Translations under genes and position numbers: made by a program
The notes under the pieces: model-generated
The model's input: only the letters and a program-made list of their open reading frames with translations
The model's database searches: none
Told to the model about the DNA's origin: nothing
Assembly: GCA_035686365.1 (NCBI GenBank)
Contig: DASRZM010000023.1
Location: forward strand, 1 to 15,397
DNA: 15,397 nt
Direction of reading: 5' to 3'
DNA from: DASRZM01 sp035686365
GTDB lineage: Bacteria; Pseudomonadota; Gammaproteobacteria; Xanthomonadales; Xanthomonadaceae
Shown: positions 7,019 to 13,871 of the stretch, piece by piece
Numbering within the stretch: position 1 is the first letter of the stretch
Layout: each line of letters starts with the position of its first letter

Positions 7019-7209
7019 TCGATCCACCCCCGTACGGTTCCTGCCGTTCGTCTGCCCCGGACGGCCGGTCGTCGGCCAAGGTGCCCTTTTGCTGCATCGC
7101 AAGATGCGTTCGGCTCCCGGGCGGCCCTAGCGTCGCTCGCCGCTGTGCCCGGGGTGGGCACAGACGTGGCGGTAGCACCCACCTACATCCTTTCGGGGGA
7201 ACCCAACTC
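7019..7209 (+). other. Non-coding leader of the S8 protease gene, with hairpins
   Basis: I see no gene in this interval. It holds a GCATC-GCAA-GATGC hairpin (7094-7107) with a GNRA-type loop. It also holds a perfect 8-bp stem CTGTGCCC/GGGCACAG (7143-7163) about 50 nt before the protease start. A GGGGGA ribosome-binding site lies at the 3' end. No convincing -10/-35 pair could be placed. The interval probably contains the protease promoter and a structured 5' leader. Confidence 0.4.
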
Positions 7210-8580
7210 GTGAAGAACACTTTGCTGATGTCGGCGCTTTCGGGCGCCGTGCTGGCGGCGCTCGGCCTCTCGCAGGCGGCCCAGGCCGGTGGTCGGTCGG
7301 ATCTGGTCCTGGCGGCGCTGGAAGCCGGCCGCGCGCAGTACAACCCCGGCGAGCTGCTCGTGCAGTTCCGCGCCGACGCCCGCGAGCAGGACGTGCGCGC
7401 GGTGCGCCGCGGTCTCGGCGCCAGCCGGATCGAAGTCGTGCGCGAGGACATGGACGGCCGTCTGGAACTGCTGAAGCTGCCGGCGGGCCTGAGCATCGCC
7501 GACGCGGTCCGGGCGCTGGACGGTGACCACGCGGTCGATTTCGCCGAGCCCAACTGGGCCTACTTCCACCAGGCGACCTCCAACGACCCGTACTTCACCA
7601 ACGGCTCGCTGTGGGGCATGTACGGGGACGCCAGCAGCCCGGCCAACGCCTTCGGCTCGCAGGCTGCCGAGGCATGGGCTGCCAACCACTACAACTGCGG
7701 CACCGTCTGGGTCGGCATCATCGACGAGGGCTACTACTACGGCCACGAGGACCTGGCCGCGAACGCCGGCAAGAACCCGGGCGAGATCGCCGGCAACGGC
7801 GTGGACGACGATGGCAACGGCTACGTCGACGACGTCTACGGCTGGGACTTCGACGGCGGCAACAACACCGTGTTCGACGGCACCAGCGATGACCACGGCA
7901 GCCACGTGGCCGGCACCATCGGCGGCGTCGGCGGCAACAGCAAGGGCGTGGCCGGCGTGTGCTGGAGCGTGAAGCTGTTCAACGCCAAGTTCCTGGGCAA
8001 GCGCGGCGGCACCACGGCCAATGCGATCAAGGCGGTCGACTACATGACCGACTTCAAGCAGCGCCACGGCGTGAACATGGTCGCCACCAACAACTCCTGG
8101 GGCGGCGGCGGTTTCTCGGAGGGCCTGCAGAATGCGATCGAGCGTGCGAACGGCGCCGGGATCCTGTTCGTTGCCGCAGCCGGCAACGACAGCTACGACT
8201 GCGACACCGGCTCGAGCTGCTATCCGGCCGAGTACTCCAACAGCAACGTCATCGCCGTGGCATCCCTCACCAGCAGCGGCGCGATGAGCTCGTTCTCGAG
8301 CTACGGCAAGAACACCGTGGACATCTGCGCGCCAGGCTCGGCCATCTACTCGACGGTGCCGAAGAGCTCCAAGGGCAAGGTCGTGTCCGGGTACGCCAGC
8401 TACAGCGGCACCTCGATGGCCGCCCCGCACGTGGCCGGCGCGGCGGCGCTGTACGCGGCATACCATGCCGGGGCCAGCGCTTCGACGATCAAGTCCGCGA
8501 TCCTGGGCTCGGCGGCGGCCACGTCCTCTTGCAACGGCAAGGTGGTCAGCAACGGGCGCCTGAACGTCAGCGGTTTCTGA
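7210..8580 (+). CDS. Secreted subtilisin-like serine protease (peptidase family S8)
   Basis: This is an extracellular serine endopeptidase of 456 residues. Residues 1-26 form a Sec signal peptide ending AQA. An inhibitor-like propeptide follows (YNPGELLVQF to DFAEPNW, about residues 37-117). The catalytic domain carries the full set: Asp172 (IIDEGYYYGHEDL), His229 (DDHGSHVAGT), oxyanion Asn326 (AAAGND) and Ser402 (SGTSMAAPHVAG). An Asp-rich loop D199-D208 (DDDGNGYVDD) resembles a calcium site. Several Cys in the catalytic domain suggest disulfides, as in secreted enzymes. No P-domain, PPC domain or sorting tail is visible, so it ends at the protease fold. The start is GTG at 7210, chosen for the GGGGGA site and the intact signal peptide. 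It is a single-gene unit between mrp and dcd, with a strong terminator after it. Substrate is unknown; nutrition or predation is inference only. Confidence 0.95.
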   Translation: MKNTLLMSALSGAVLAALGLSQAAQAGGRSDLVLAALEAGRAQYNPGELLVQFRADAREQDVRAVRRGLGASRIEVVREDMDGRLELLKLPAGLSIADAVRALDGDHAVDFAEPNWAYFHQATSNDPYFTNGSLWGMYGDASSPANAFGSQAAEAWAANHYNCGTVWVGIIDEGYYYGHEDLAANAGKNPGEIAGNGVDDDGNGYVDDVYGWDFDGGNNTVFDGTSDDHGSHVAGTIGGVGGNSKGVAGVCWSVKLFNAKFLGKRGGTTANAIKAVDYMTDFKQRHGVNMVATNNSWGGGGFSEGLQNAIERANGAGILFVAAAGNDSYDCDTGSSCYPAEYSNSNVIAVASLTSSGAMSSFSSYGKNTVDICAPGSAIYSTVPKSSKGKVVSGYASYSGTSMAAPHVAGAAALYAAYHAGASASTIKSAILGSAAATSSCNGKVVSNGRLNVSGF

Positions 8581-8604
8581 CCGCCAGCAGGCACACGTGT
8601 TGGA

Positions 8605-8637
8605 CGAGGGCCCGGCCGATGCCGGGCCCTCGCTTTT
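8605..8637 (+). terminator. Strong intrinsic terminator after the S8 protease
   Basis: A perfect 12-bp stem, CGAGGGCCCGGC and GCCGGGCCCTCG, closes a CGAT tetraloop and is followed by CTTTTC. It lies 24 nt past the protease stop and 65 nt before the dcd start. It should isolate the two transcripts. Confidence 0.9.
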
Positions 8638-8642
8638 CGGGG

Positions 8643-8671
8643 TTCCGGTCGGCGCGTCTTTGCCCGAGAAT
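8643..8671 (+). promoter_or_regulatory. Possible dcd promoter
   Basis: After the protease terminator, dcd needs its own promoter. The best candidate is GAGAAT at 8666-8671 (4 of 6 to TATAAT) with a very weak -35, TTCCGG at 8643-8648, 17 bp away. This is mainly a positional argument. Confidence 0.25.
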
Positions 8672-8701
8672 ACGCGGCCTTCCCGCAGCGCTGCCGAGCC
8701 G

Positions 8702-9271
8702 ATGAGCATCAAGAGCGACAAGTGGATCCGCCGCATGGCCGAGCAGCACGGCATGATCGAGCCGTTCGAGCCCGGCCAGGTCAAGCACGCCGCCGACGGC
8801 CACCGCATCGTCAGCTACGGCACCTCGAGCTACGGCTACGACGTGCGCTGCGCCGGCGAGTTCAAGATCTTCACCAACATCAACTCGACCATCGTCGATC
8901 CGAAGGCGTTCGATCCGTCGAGCTTCGTCGACGTCGAGGCCGACGTGTGCATCATTCCGCCGAATTCGTTCGCGCTGGCGCGCACGGTCGAGTACTTCCG
9001 GATTCCGCGCTCGACGCTGGTGGTGTGCCTGGGCAAGAGCACTTACGCGCGCTGCGGGATCATCGTCAACGTCACCCCGCTGGAGCCCGAATGGGAAGGA
9101 CACGTGACGCTGGAGTTCTCCAACACCACGCCCTTGCCGGCGAAGATCTACGCCAACGAGGGCGTGGCGCAGATGCTGTTCTTCGAATCCGACGAGCCGT
9201 GCGAGACCAGCTACCGCGACCGCGGCGGCAAGTACCAGGGCCAGCGCGGCGTCACCCTCCCGCGTACCTGA
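8702..9271 (+). CDS. dcd: dCTP deaminase
   Basis: Dcd deaminates dCTP to dUTP plus ammonia in the cytosol, which feeds dTMP synthesis through dUTPase. The 189-residue protein matches the usual length (193 in E. coli). The catalytic elements are present: Ser113 and Arg117 in GKSTYARCG, and the general base Glu138 in VTLEFSN. SYGYDVR near the N-terminus and YANEGVAQMLFF near the C-terminus are also family blocks. The motif lacks features of the bifunctional dCTP deaminase/dUTPase that I could identify, so a monofunctional homotrimer is assumed. The ATG at 8702 begins exactly at the family N-terminus (MSIKSDKWI), though no Shine-Dalgarno sequence is clear. It converges on pcp across a 315-bp interval of inverted repeats. 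Confidence 0.97.
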   Translation: MSIKSDKWIRRMAEQHGMIEPFEPGQVKHAADGHRIVSYGTSSYGYDVRCAGEFKIFTNINSTIVDPKAFDPSSFVDVEADVCIIPPNSFALARTVEYFRIPRSTLVVCLGKSTYARCGIIVNVTPLEPEWEGHVTLEFSNTTPLPAKIYANEGVAQMLFFESDEPCETSYRDRGGKYQGQRGVTLPRT

Positions 9272-9352
9272 ACCGGCTGCACTTTGCCGCTCGACCGGCG
9301 ACGGGATCGTCCGCCCGGGTTGCTGCGGTTCGCAGCCTGCGCTCCGTAGGCC

Positions 9353-9462
9353 GTGCCGCGGTCCGGTATCGCTTGCCGGGATCGCCGTGAACCCGTCCAT
9401 GGGGGCTCTTTGGCGCTATCCATGGCGCCAACGTCCCGGCAAGCGATACCGGACCGCGGCAC
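9353..9462. repeat. Perfect 29-bp inverted repeat around a 52-nt core
   Basis: Arm 9353-9381 (beginning GTGCCGCGGTCCGG) is the exact reverse complement of arm 9434-9462. The 52-nt core holds two copies of TCCATGG (9396-9402 and 9419-9425) and a TGGCGC/GCGCCA stem (9411-9416 with 9425-9430). Complementarity stops abruptly on both sides. No obvious target-site duplication flanks it. The architecture fits a small non-autonomous repeat (MITE-like or REP-like) or a large transcript hairpin. Confidence 0.8.
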
Positions 9463-9495
9463 TCGGCTCGGGGCAGATTGGGGCCTTCGCCCCGG

Positions 9496-9571
9496 CCGAT
9501 CGCGGCCAACGGCCGCTCCTACAACGCTCCGTTCGGCGACGCCTGTAGGAGCGGCCGTTGGCCGCGATCGG
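9496..9571. repeat. Inverted pair of REP-like elements (BIME-like), 28-bp arms
   Basis: Arm 9496-9523 is the exact reverse complement of arm 9544-9571, with 20 nt between. Each unit carries GTAG followed by GAGCGGCC-GTT-GGCCGC, a tetranucleotide plus short palindrome. This is the known form of REP sequences spread by RAYT transposases in Pseudomonas and Xanthomonadales. Two REPs in opposite orientation make a BIME. No RAYT gene is in the window. Assignment rests on motif recognition from memory, not a search. Confidence 0.8.
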
Positions 9572-9586
9572 GGTACTCGCCGCGCC

Positions 9587-10240
9587 TCAGCACTCGGCAC
9601 CACCCGGCACCGCCAGGTCGCGTTCGTTCGCCAGTGCCGCGGTCACCATCACCCGCAGCGCATCGCACACCAGCGCCACGGGCATGCTCGCTGCGCCCGG
9701 GTGGCGGACGGCCTGTTCCGGCGCCCAGGGAATGTGCACGAAGCCGCCGCGCACCCCGGGCATCGCGGCGAGCCGCTCCATCAGTTCGAAGAACACGGCG
9801 TTGCAGACATAGCTGCCGGCGCTGAGCGAGAGCTCGGCGGGGATGCCCGCCCGCACCAGGGCTGCGTGCATCGCCTTGACCGGCAGCGTGGTGAAGTGCG
9901 CCGGCGCGGCGCCGGCGATGACCGGCAGGTCCACCGGCTGTTCGCCCTGGTTGTCGGCGATGCGCGCGTCGACCAGGTTCACCGCCACGCGCTCGAGGCA
10001 GATGCGGTCGCGGCCGCCGGCCTGGCCGACGGCGATCACCAGCTCCGGTGCGTGCCGGACCAGCGCCGCGCCCAGGGCGGGGCCGGCGGCGCAGAACGCA
10101 CACGGCAGGACCGCCGCACGCACTCGCAGCGCGCCGATGCGTTCGCCATCCAGCGCCTGCACCGCCTGCGCCGAGGGGTTCACCGGCTCGCCGCCGAAGG
10201 GCTCGAAGCCGGTCAGCAATACGGTACGCCGTGCGTTCAT
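9587..10240 (-). CDS. pcp: Pyroglutamyl peptidase I (pyrrolidone-carboxylate peptidase)
   Basis: Pcp is a cytosolic cysteine peptidase (family C15) that removes N-terminal pyroglutamate from peptides. The 217-residue protein begins with the substrate-pocket block GFEPFGGEPVNPS. It carries the catalytic triad Glu83 (CLERVAVN), Cys146 (GSYVCNAVFF) and His169 (GFVHIPWAP), at the positions expected for the family (roughly 81, 144 and 168). GQAGGRDRI is also conserved. The ATG at 10238-10240 overlaps the psd stop as ATGA, so it is translated by coupling as the last gene of SCO1-psd-pcp. The C-terminal tail is ordinary. Its pairing with a phospholipid enzyme has no obvious biochemical logic. Confidence 0.95.
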   Translation of the reverse strand: MNARRTVLLTGFEPFGGEPVNPSAQAVQALDGERIGALRVRAAVLPCAFCAAGPALGAALVRHAPELVIAVGQAGGRDRICLERVAVNLVDARIADNQGEQPVDLPVIAGAAPAHFTTLPVKAMHAALVRAGIPAELSLSAGSYVCNAVFFELMERLAAMPGVRGGFVHIPWAPEQAVRHPGAASMPVALVCDALRVMVTAALANERDLAVPGGAEC

Positions 10241-11085
10241 CGGGCGCAGCGCATGGCCAGGCGCTGGCCCAGCCGCACCGGGTGCTCGGCGCCCAGCGAG
10301 GGCTCCAGCTCGAAACCGGCATCGGGCAGCAGCACCACCACGGTGGAACCCATGTTGAATCGCGCCATCTCGGCGCCTTTTTCCAGCGCCAGTTCGCGGT
10401 CGCGATAGTCGCGGCGCACGATGCGGCGCGCATACGGGGGGATCTCGACGCCGCGCCAGACCGTTTCCACGCCCGAGACCAGCATCGCGCCCACCATCAC
10501 CACCGCCATCGGTCCGAAGTCGCACTCGAACCGGCACACCAGTCGCTCGTTGCGCGCGAACAGGCCGGGGATGCCGGCCACGGCGTGCGGTGCCACGCTG
10601 AACAGGCGCCCTGGGACGTGGACGGTTTCCAGCAGGCGGCCGGCCCAGGGCATATGCACGCGGTGGTAGTCGCGCGGCGACAGGTAGACGGTGGCGAAAT
10701 GACCCTCGGCGAAGGATCCGGCCGCGGCCGCGTCGGCCAGCAGCGCGGCGACCTCGAAGTCGTGGCCCTTGGCCTGGAAGATGCGCTCCCCGGTGATCCG
10801 GCCCAGCTGGCTGATGCGTCCGTCCGCCGGCATCACCACGGCGTGCGGATCGGCGTCGATCGCACGCGCGCCGGGCTTCAGCGCGCGGGTGAAGAAGGCG
10901 TTGAAGTGGGGATAGGACCCCGGATCGGCGCTGGCGGCCTCCTCCAGGTCCACGCCGTAGGCGGCGACGATGCGGCGGATCAGGAAGTTCTTGAAGGGCC
11001 TGAACCGCCAGCGCGTGGCCCACATCACCAGCCGCGACAGCAACCGGTGGGGCAGCGCGTACTGCAGCCCCGGCGGAACCATCAT
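10237..11085 (-). CDS. psd: Phosphatidylserine decarboxylase proenzyme
   Basis: Psd converts phosphatidylserine to phosphatidylethanolamine at the inner membrane, using a pyruvoyl group made by self-cleavage. The 282-residue proenzyme has the cleavage motif as MGST within FNMGSTVVVLL. Cleavage between Gly246 and Ser247 would give a beta chain of 246 residues and an alpha chain of 36. E. coli has LGST, so the Met is a mild variant. Other conserved elements are VMPADGRI, with the Asp used in self-cleavage, and LSPRDYHRVHMP, with active-site His. The first ATG (11083-11085) overlaps the SCO1 stop as ATGA and is chosen for that reason; a second Met directly follows. The stop in turn overlaps the pcp start. 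Confidence 0.97.
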   Translation of the reverse strand: MMVPPGLQYALPHRLLSRLVMWATRWRFRPFKNFLIRRIVAAYGVDLEEAASADPGSYPHFNAFFTRALKPGARAIDADPHAVVMPADGRISQLGRITGERIFQAKGHDFEVAALLADAAAAGSFAEGHFATVYLSPRDYHRVHMPWAGRLLETVHVPGRLFSVAPHAVAGIPGLFARNERLVCRFECDFGPMAVVMVGAMLVSGVETVWRGVEIPPYARRIVRRDYRDRELALEKGAEMARFNMGSTVVVLLPDAGFELEPSLGAEHPVRLGQRLAMRCAR

Positions 11086-11729
11086 GCGCCGTCCGCCAGA
11101 GCGCGCAGGTCGCGGGCGACGCGGGCGGCGTCGATCGGCGCCGGGATCACCGCGGCCAGCCTGACCCGGGCGTCGAGGACCGCGACCGAGGTGGAGTGGT
11201 CGACCGAGTAGGTCCCGTCTTCGCCTTCGGTGTGCATGTAGACCATGCCCAGACTGCGCGCGAACGGCTGCAGCGCATCGTGGCTGCCGGTCGCGGCCAG
11301 CATCGAGGGGCTGAACCAGTGCGCGTACTCGCCGGCCCGCGCGGGTGTGTCGCGCTCGGGATCCACCGAAACGAACAGGATCCGCGGCCGCTCGGACTCG
11401 TCCAGGTCGGCCCACTGCTTCTCGGCCTCGGCCAGGCGGGCGAGCGTGGTCGGACAGATGTCCGGGCAGCTGGTGAATCCGAAGAAGACCAGGGTCGGGC
11501 GTCCGGCAAGTTCCTCGGGCGTCAATGGTGTGCCGTCGGACTGCTGCAGCTCCCAGCGCGCCAGCGGGCGCGGCTCCGGGTAGACCAGGATCGAGGCCGA
11601 AGCCATGCCGGAGGCGGGTGAGGGCGCACTGCGCGTGGCCAGCCACCAGCCGGCCACGGCGGCCACGGAGGCGGCCAGCACCAGCACCAGCGGCAGGCCG
11701 ATGCGGCCGGACAGCGTTCGGGTTTCCAT
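11082..11729 (-). CDS. SCO1/SenC family copper chaperone
   Basis: SCO proteins deliver copper to the CuA site of cytochrome c oxidase, or act as thiol reductants for it, on the outer face of the inner membrane. The 215-residue protein has an N-terminal membrane anchor (about residues 11-30) and a thioredoxin-like domain. The copper ligands are present: CPDIC with Cys88 and Cys92 in FFGFTSCPDICP, and His178 in YSVDHSTSV. SVDPERDTP is the other family block. It heads the SCO1-psd-pcp operon. Its ATG (11727-11729) is only 7 nt from a TATAAT box and has no ribosome-binding site, so a leaderless mRNA is expected. No oxidase subunit genes are in the window. It could equally serve as a redox sensor-like SenC; copper delivery is inferred from the motifs. 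Confidence 0.93.
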   Translation of the reverse strand: METRTLSGRIGLPLVLVLAASVAAVAGWWLATRSAPSPASGMASASILVYPEPRPLARWELQQSDGTPLTPEELAGRPTLVFFGFTSCPDICPTTLARLAEAEKQWADLDESERPRILFVSVDPERDTPARAGEYAHWFSPSMLAATGSHDALQPFARSLGMVYMHTEGEDGTYSVDHSTSVAVLDARVRLAAVIPAPIDAARVARDLRALADGA

Positions 11730-11736
11730 GCCGGCG

Positions 11737-11742
11737 ATTATA
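11737..11742 (-). promoter_or_regulatory. Predicted SCO1 operon promoter, -10 box TATAAT
   Basis: A perfect TATAAT on the minus strand ends 7 nt before the SCO1 ATG. Transcription normally begins 6-8 nt downstream of the -10, which places the start at or next to the A of ATG. The -35 region (around 11760-11765) is GC-rich and overlaps that of the divergent prmB promoter. Confidence 0.6.
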
Positions 11743-11778
11743 CGGGGCGCGCATGGGCCCGCCCGGACGCGGCGCGGC

Positions 11779-11784
11779 TATACT
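11779..11784 (+). promoter_or_regulatory. Predicted prmB operon promoter, -10 box TATACT
   Basis: TATACT (5 of 6 consensus bases) lies 29 nt before the prmB ATG, with an expected transcription start near 11791 and a leader of about 23 nt. The -35 region is GC-rich and shared with the oppositely directed SCO1 promoter, whose -10 is 36 bp away. Confidence 0.55.
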
Positions 11785-11813
11785 CGCGCGGTTTGAGCCG
11801 CACAGCCGACCGC

Positions 11814-12734
11814 ATGCCTTCCGAGCTGCGCACCGTCATCGACTTCATCCGCTACGGCGCCAGCCGCTTCGCGGGCGCCGGGCTGAGCTTCGGGCACAAC
11901 TACGACAACGCGCTGGACGAGGCCACCCAGCTGGTGCTGCACACGTTGCACCTGCCGCACGATCTGTCGCCCGCCTACGGCCAGGCGCGGCTGACCGGTG
12001 AGGAGCGCGACAGCGTGCTGGCGCTGATCCAGCGCCGCATCGACGAGCGCGTGCCGGCCGCGTACCTGACCGGCGAAGCCTGGTTCGCCGGCCTGGCCTT
12101 CCGCAGCGATCGCCGGGCGCTGGTGCCGCGCTCGCCGATTGCGGAGCTGATCGAGGCCGGCTTCGAACCCTGGCTGGCAGGGCGCCCGGTGCAGCGCGCG
12201 CTGGATCTTTGCACCGGCTCGGGCTGCATCGCCATCGCCATGGCCGTGCACTTCCCGGACCTGGGCGTGGATGCGGTCGACGTCAGTGCCGACGCACTGG
12301 CGTTGGCCCGCGAGAACGCCGAGCTGCACGGCGTGTCCGGGCGCGTGCGGCTGCTGGAGTCGGACCTGTTCGCACGGCTGGAAGGCTGCCGCTACGATCT
12401 GATCGTCAGCAACCCGCCGTACGTCGCCGAGGACGAGTACCGGGCGTTGCCGCCCGAATATGCGCACGAGCCGGCCCTGGGGCTGCGCGCCGGCGCCGAC
12501 GGGCTCGACATCGCCCTGCGGATCCTGCACCAGGCGCCCGACCACTTGAACCAGGACGGGTTGCTGATCGTAGAGGTCGGCGAGTCCGAGCGGGCACTGG
12601 TGCGGCTGCTGCCGGGCCTGCCGCTGGCCTGGGTCGAATTCAGGGTCGGGCAGATGGGCGTATTCGCGGTCGAGCGCACCGACCTGGTCGCGCATCGCGA
12701 CGCGATTGCCGCGGCCCTGGACGCGCGCGGCTGA
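11814..12734 (+). CDS. prmB: Ribosomal protein L3 N5-glutamine methyltransferase
   Basis: PrmB transfers a methyl group from S-adenosylmethionine to a glutamine of ribosomal protein L3. The 306-residue protein has a helical N-terminal recognition domain containing RYGASRFAGAGLSFGHNYDNALDEA. The Rossmann methyltransferase fold follows, with SAM motif I DLCTGSGCIAIAMA (Asp131 onward) and catalytic NPPY at residues 200-203 (VSNPPYVAEDEY). The long N-terminal block favours PrmB over the release-factor enzyme PrmC, and so does its place before aroC, as in other gammaproteobacteria. The ATG at 11814 is chosen over an in-frame TTG at 11793. The predicted transcription start near 11791 would leave the TTG almost without a leader, and the family N-terminus begins at the ATG. 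Neither has a clear ribosome-binding site. aroC starts 13 nt after the stop. Confidence 0.93.
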   Translation: MPSELRTVIDFIRYGASRFAGAGLSFGHNYDNALDEATQLVLHTLHLPHDLSPAYGQARLTGEERDSVLALIQRRIDERVPAAYLTGEAWFAGLAFRSDRRALVPRSPIAELIEAGFEPWLAGRPVQRALDLCTGSGCIAIAMAVHFPDLGVDAVDVSADALALARENAELHGVSGRVRLLESDLFARLEGCRYDLIVSNPPYVAEDEYRALPPEYAHEPALGLRAGADGLDIALRILHQAPDHLNQDGLLIVEVGESERALVRLLPGLPLAWVEFRVGQMGVFAVERTDLVAHRDAIAAALDARG

Positions 12735-12747
12735 GGAGGGCACCGGG

Positions 12748-13845
12748 ATGGGCGCCAACACGTTCGGCAAACTGTTCGCGGTCACCACCTTCGGCGAGAG
12801 CCACGGTCCGGCCATCGGCTGCGTCATCGATGGCTGCCCACCCGGGCTGCCGCTGGCGGCGGGGGACTTTCGCGGCGACCTGGAACGGCGCGCCACAGGG
12901 CGCTCGCGGCATACCTCGCAGCGGCACGAGGCCGACGAGGTCGAGATCCTGTCGGGGGTCCACGAGGGCCACACCACCGGCACGCCGATCGCGCTGCTGG
13001 TGCGCAACACCGACGCGCGCAGCAAGGACTACGACGCCATCGCGCGGCTGTTCCGGCCCGGCCATGCCGACTACACCTACTGGCAGAAGTACGGGCGTCG
13101 CGACCCGCGCGGCGGCGGCCGTTCCTCGGCGCGCGAGACCACCATGCGCGTGGCGGCCGCGGTGGTGGCCAGGAAATGGCTGGCGCTGCGCCACGGCGTG
13201 CGCATCCGCGGCCACCTGGCGCAGATCGGCGAGCTGAAGCCGCGCGCCTTCGACTGGGACGCGGTCGAGGCCAACGCGTTCTTCTGGCCCGACGAGAGCA
13301 TGATCGGCGAGTTGGAGGACTACATGGACCGGCTGCGCAAGTCCGGCGACTCGGTCGGCGCGCGGGTGAGCGTGGTGGCCGAGGGTGTGCCCCCGGGCTG
13401 GGGCGAGCCGGTCTACGGCAAGCTCGACGCCGAACTGGCGACCGCACTGATGAGCATCAATGCGGTCAAGGGCGTGGAGATCGGCGCCGGCTTCGACAGC
13501 GTCGAACAGCTGGGCACCGAGCACCGCGACGAGATCACCGCCGAAGGTTTTCTGTCCAACAACGCCGGCGGTGTGCTGGGCGGCATCTCCAGCGGCCAGC
13601 CGCTGGTGTGTTCGGTGGCGCTGAAGCCGACCTCCAGCCTGCGCTTGCCGGCGCGCACGGTCGACCTGGACGGCAAACCCGCCCAGGTGGTGACCAAGGG
13701 ACGCCACGACCCCTGCGTGGGGCTGCGCGCCACGCCGATCGTGGAGGCCATGGTGGCGCTGGTGCTGATCGACCAGGCCCTGCGGCACCGCGCCCAGTGC
13801 GGCGACGTCGGGGAGCCGCAGCCACGCATCCCTTCGCAGGCGTGA
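12748..13845 (+). CDS. aroC: Chorismate synthase
   Basis: AroC removes phosphate from 5-enolpyruvylshikimate-3-phosphate to make chorismate, the last step of the common aromatic pathway, and needs reduced FMN. The 365-residue protein (361 in E. coli) shows the three family signatures. These are GESHGPAIGCVIDGCPPG near the N-terminus, GRRDPRGGGRSSARET in the middle and RHDPCVGLRATPIVEAM near the C-terminus. FMN/substrate-binding blocks GRSRHTSQRHEADEVEI and NNAGGVLGGISSGQP are also present. The GAGGAGG site overlaps the prmB stop, and the ATG at 12748 starts at the family N-terminus (MGANTFGKLF). It is the second gene of the prmB-aroC-asd cluster, 26 nt before asd. Confidence 0.98.
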   Translation: MGANTFGKLFAVTTFGESHGPAIGCVIDGCPPGLPLAAGDFRGDLERRATGRSRHTSQRHEADEVEILSGVHEGHTTGTPIALLVRNTDARSKDYDAIARLFRPGHADYTYWQKYGRRDPRGGGRSSARETTMRVAAAVVARKWLALRHGVRIRGHLAQIGELKPRAFDWDAVEANAFFWPDESMIGELEDYMDRLRKSGDSVGARVSVVAEGVPPGWGEPVYGKLDAELATALMSINAVKGVEIGAGFDSVEQLGTEHRDEITAEGFLSNNAGGVLGGISSGQPLVCSVALKPTSSLRLPARTVDLDGKPAQVVTKGRHDPCVGLRATPIVEAMVALVLIDQALRHRAQCGDVGEPQPRIPSQA

Positions 13846-13871
13846 TCCACGCAAGGCAGGAGCGTCCACGC

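Larger units (their letters stand above)
9272..9586. other. Non-coding convergent interval rich in inverted repeats
   Basis: No gene is supported between the dcd and pcp stop codons. In order it contains a 6-bp hairpin GCTGCG/CGCAGC (9322-9336), a 110-bp element with perfect 29-bp inverted arms (9353-9462), a small GGGGC/GCCCC hairpin (9480-9493) and a 28-bp inverted pair of REP-like units (9496-9571). No T-tract terminator is seen for dcd or pcp, so these structures may end or protect both transcripts. Confidence 0.8.

Noticed and set aside
9211..9603. Open frame across the dcd-pcp interval
   Set aside because: It crosses both inverted repeats, is Arg/Pro-rich, overlaps dcd and has no start signal or recognisable domain.
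11793..11813. TTG start extending prmB by seven residues
   Set aside because: It would leave almost no leader after the predicted start near 11791, has no ribosome-binding site, and the family N-terminus fits the ATG at 11814.
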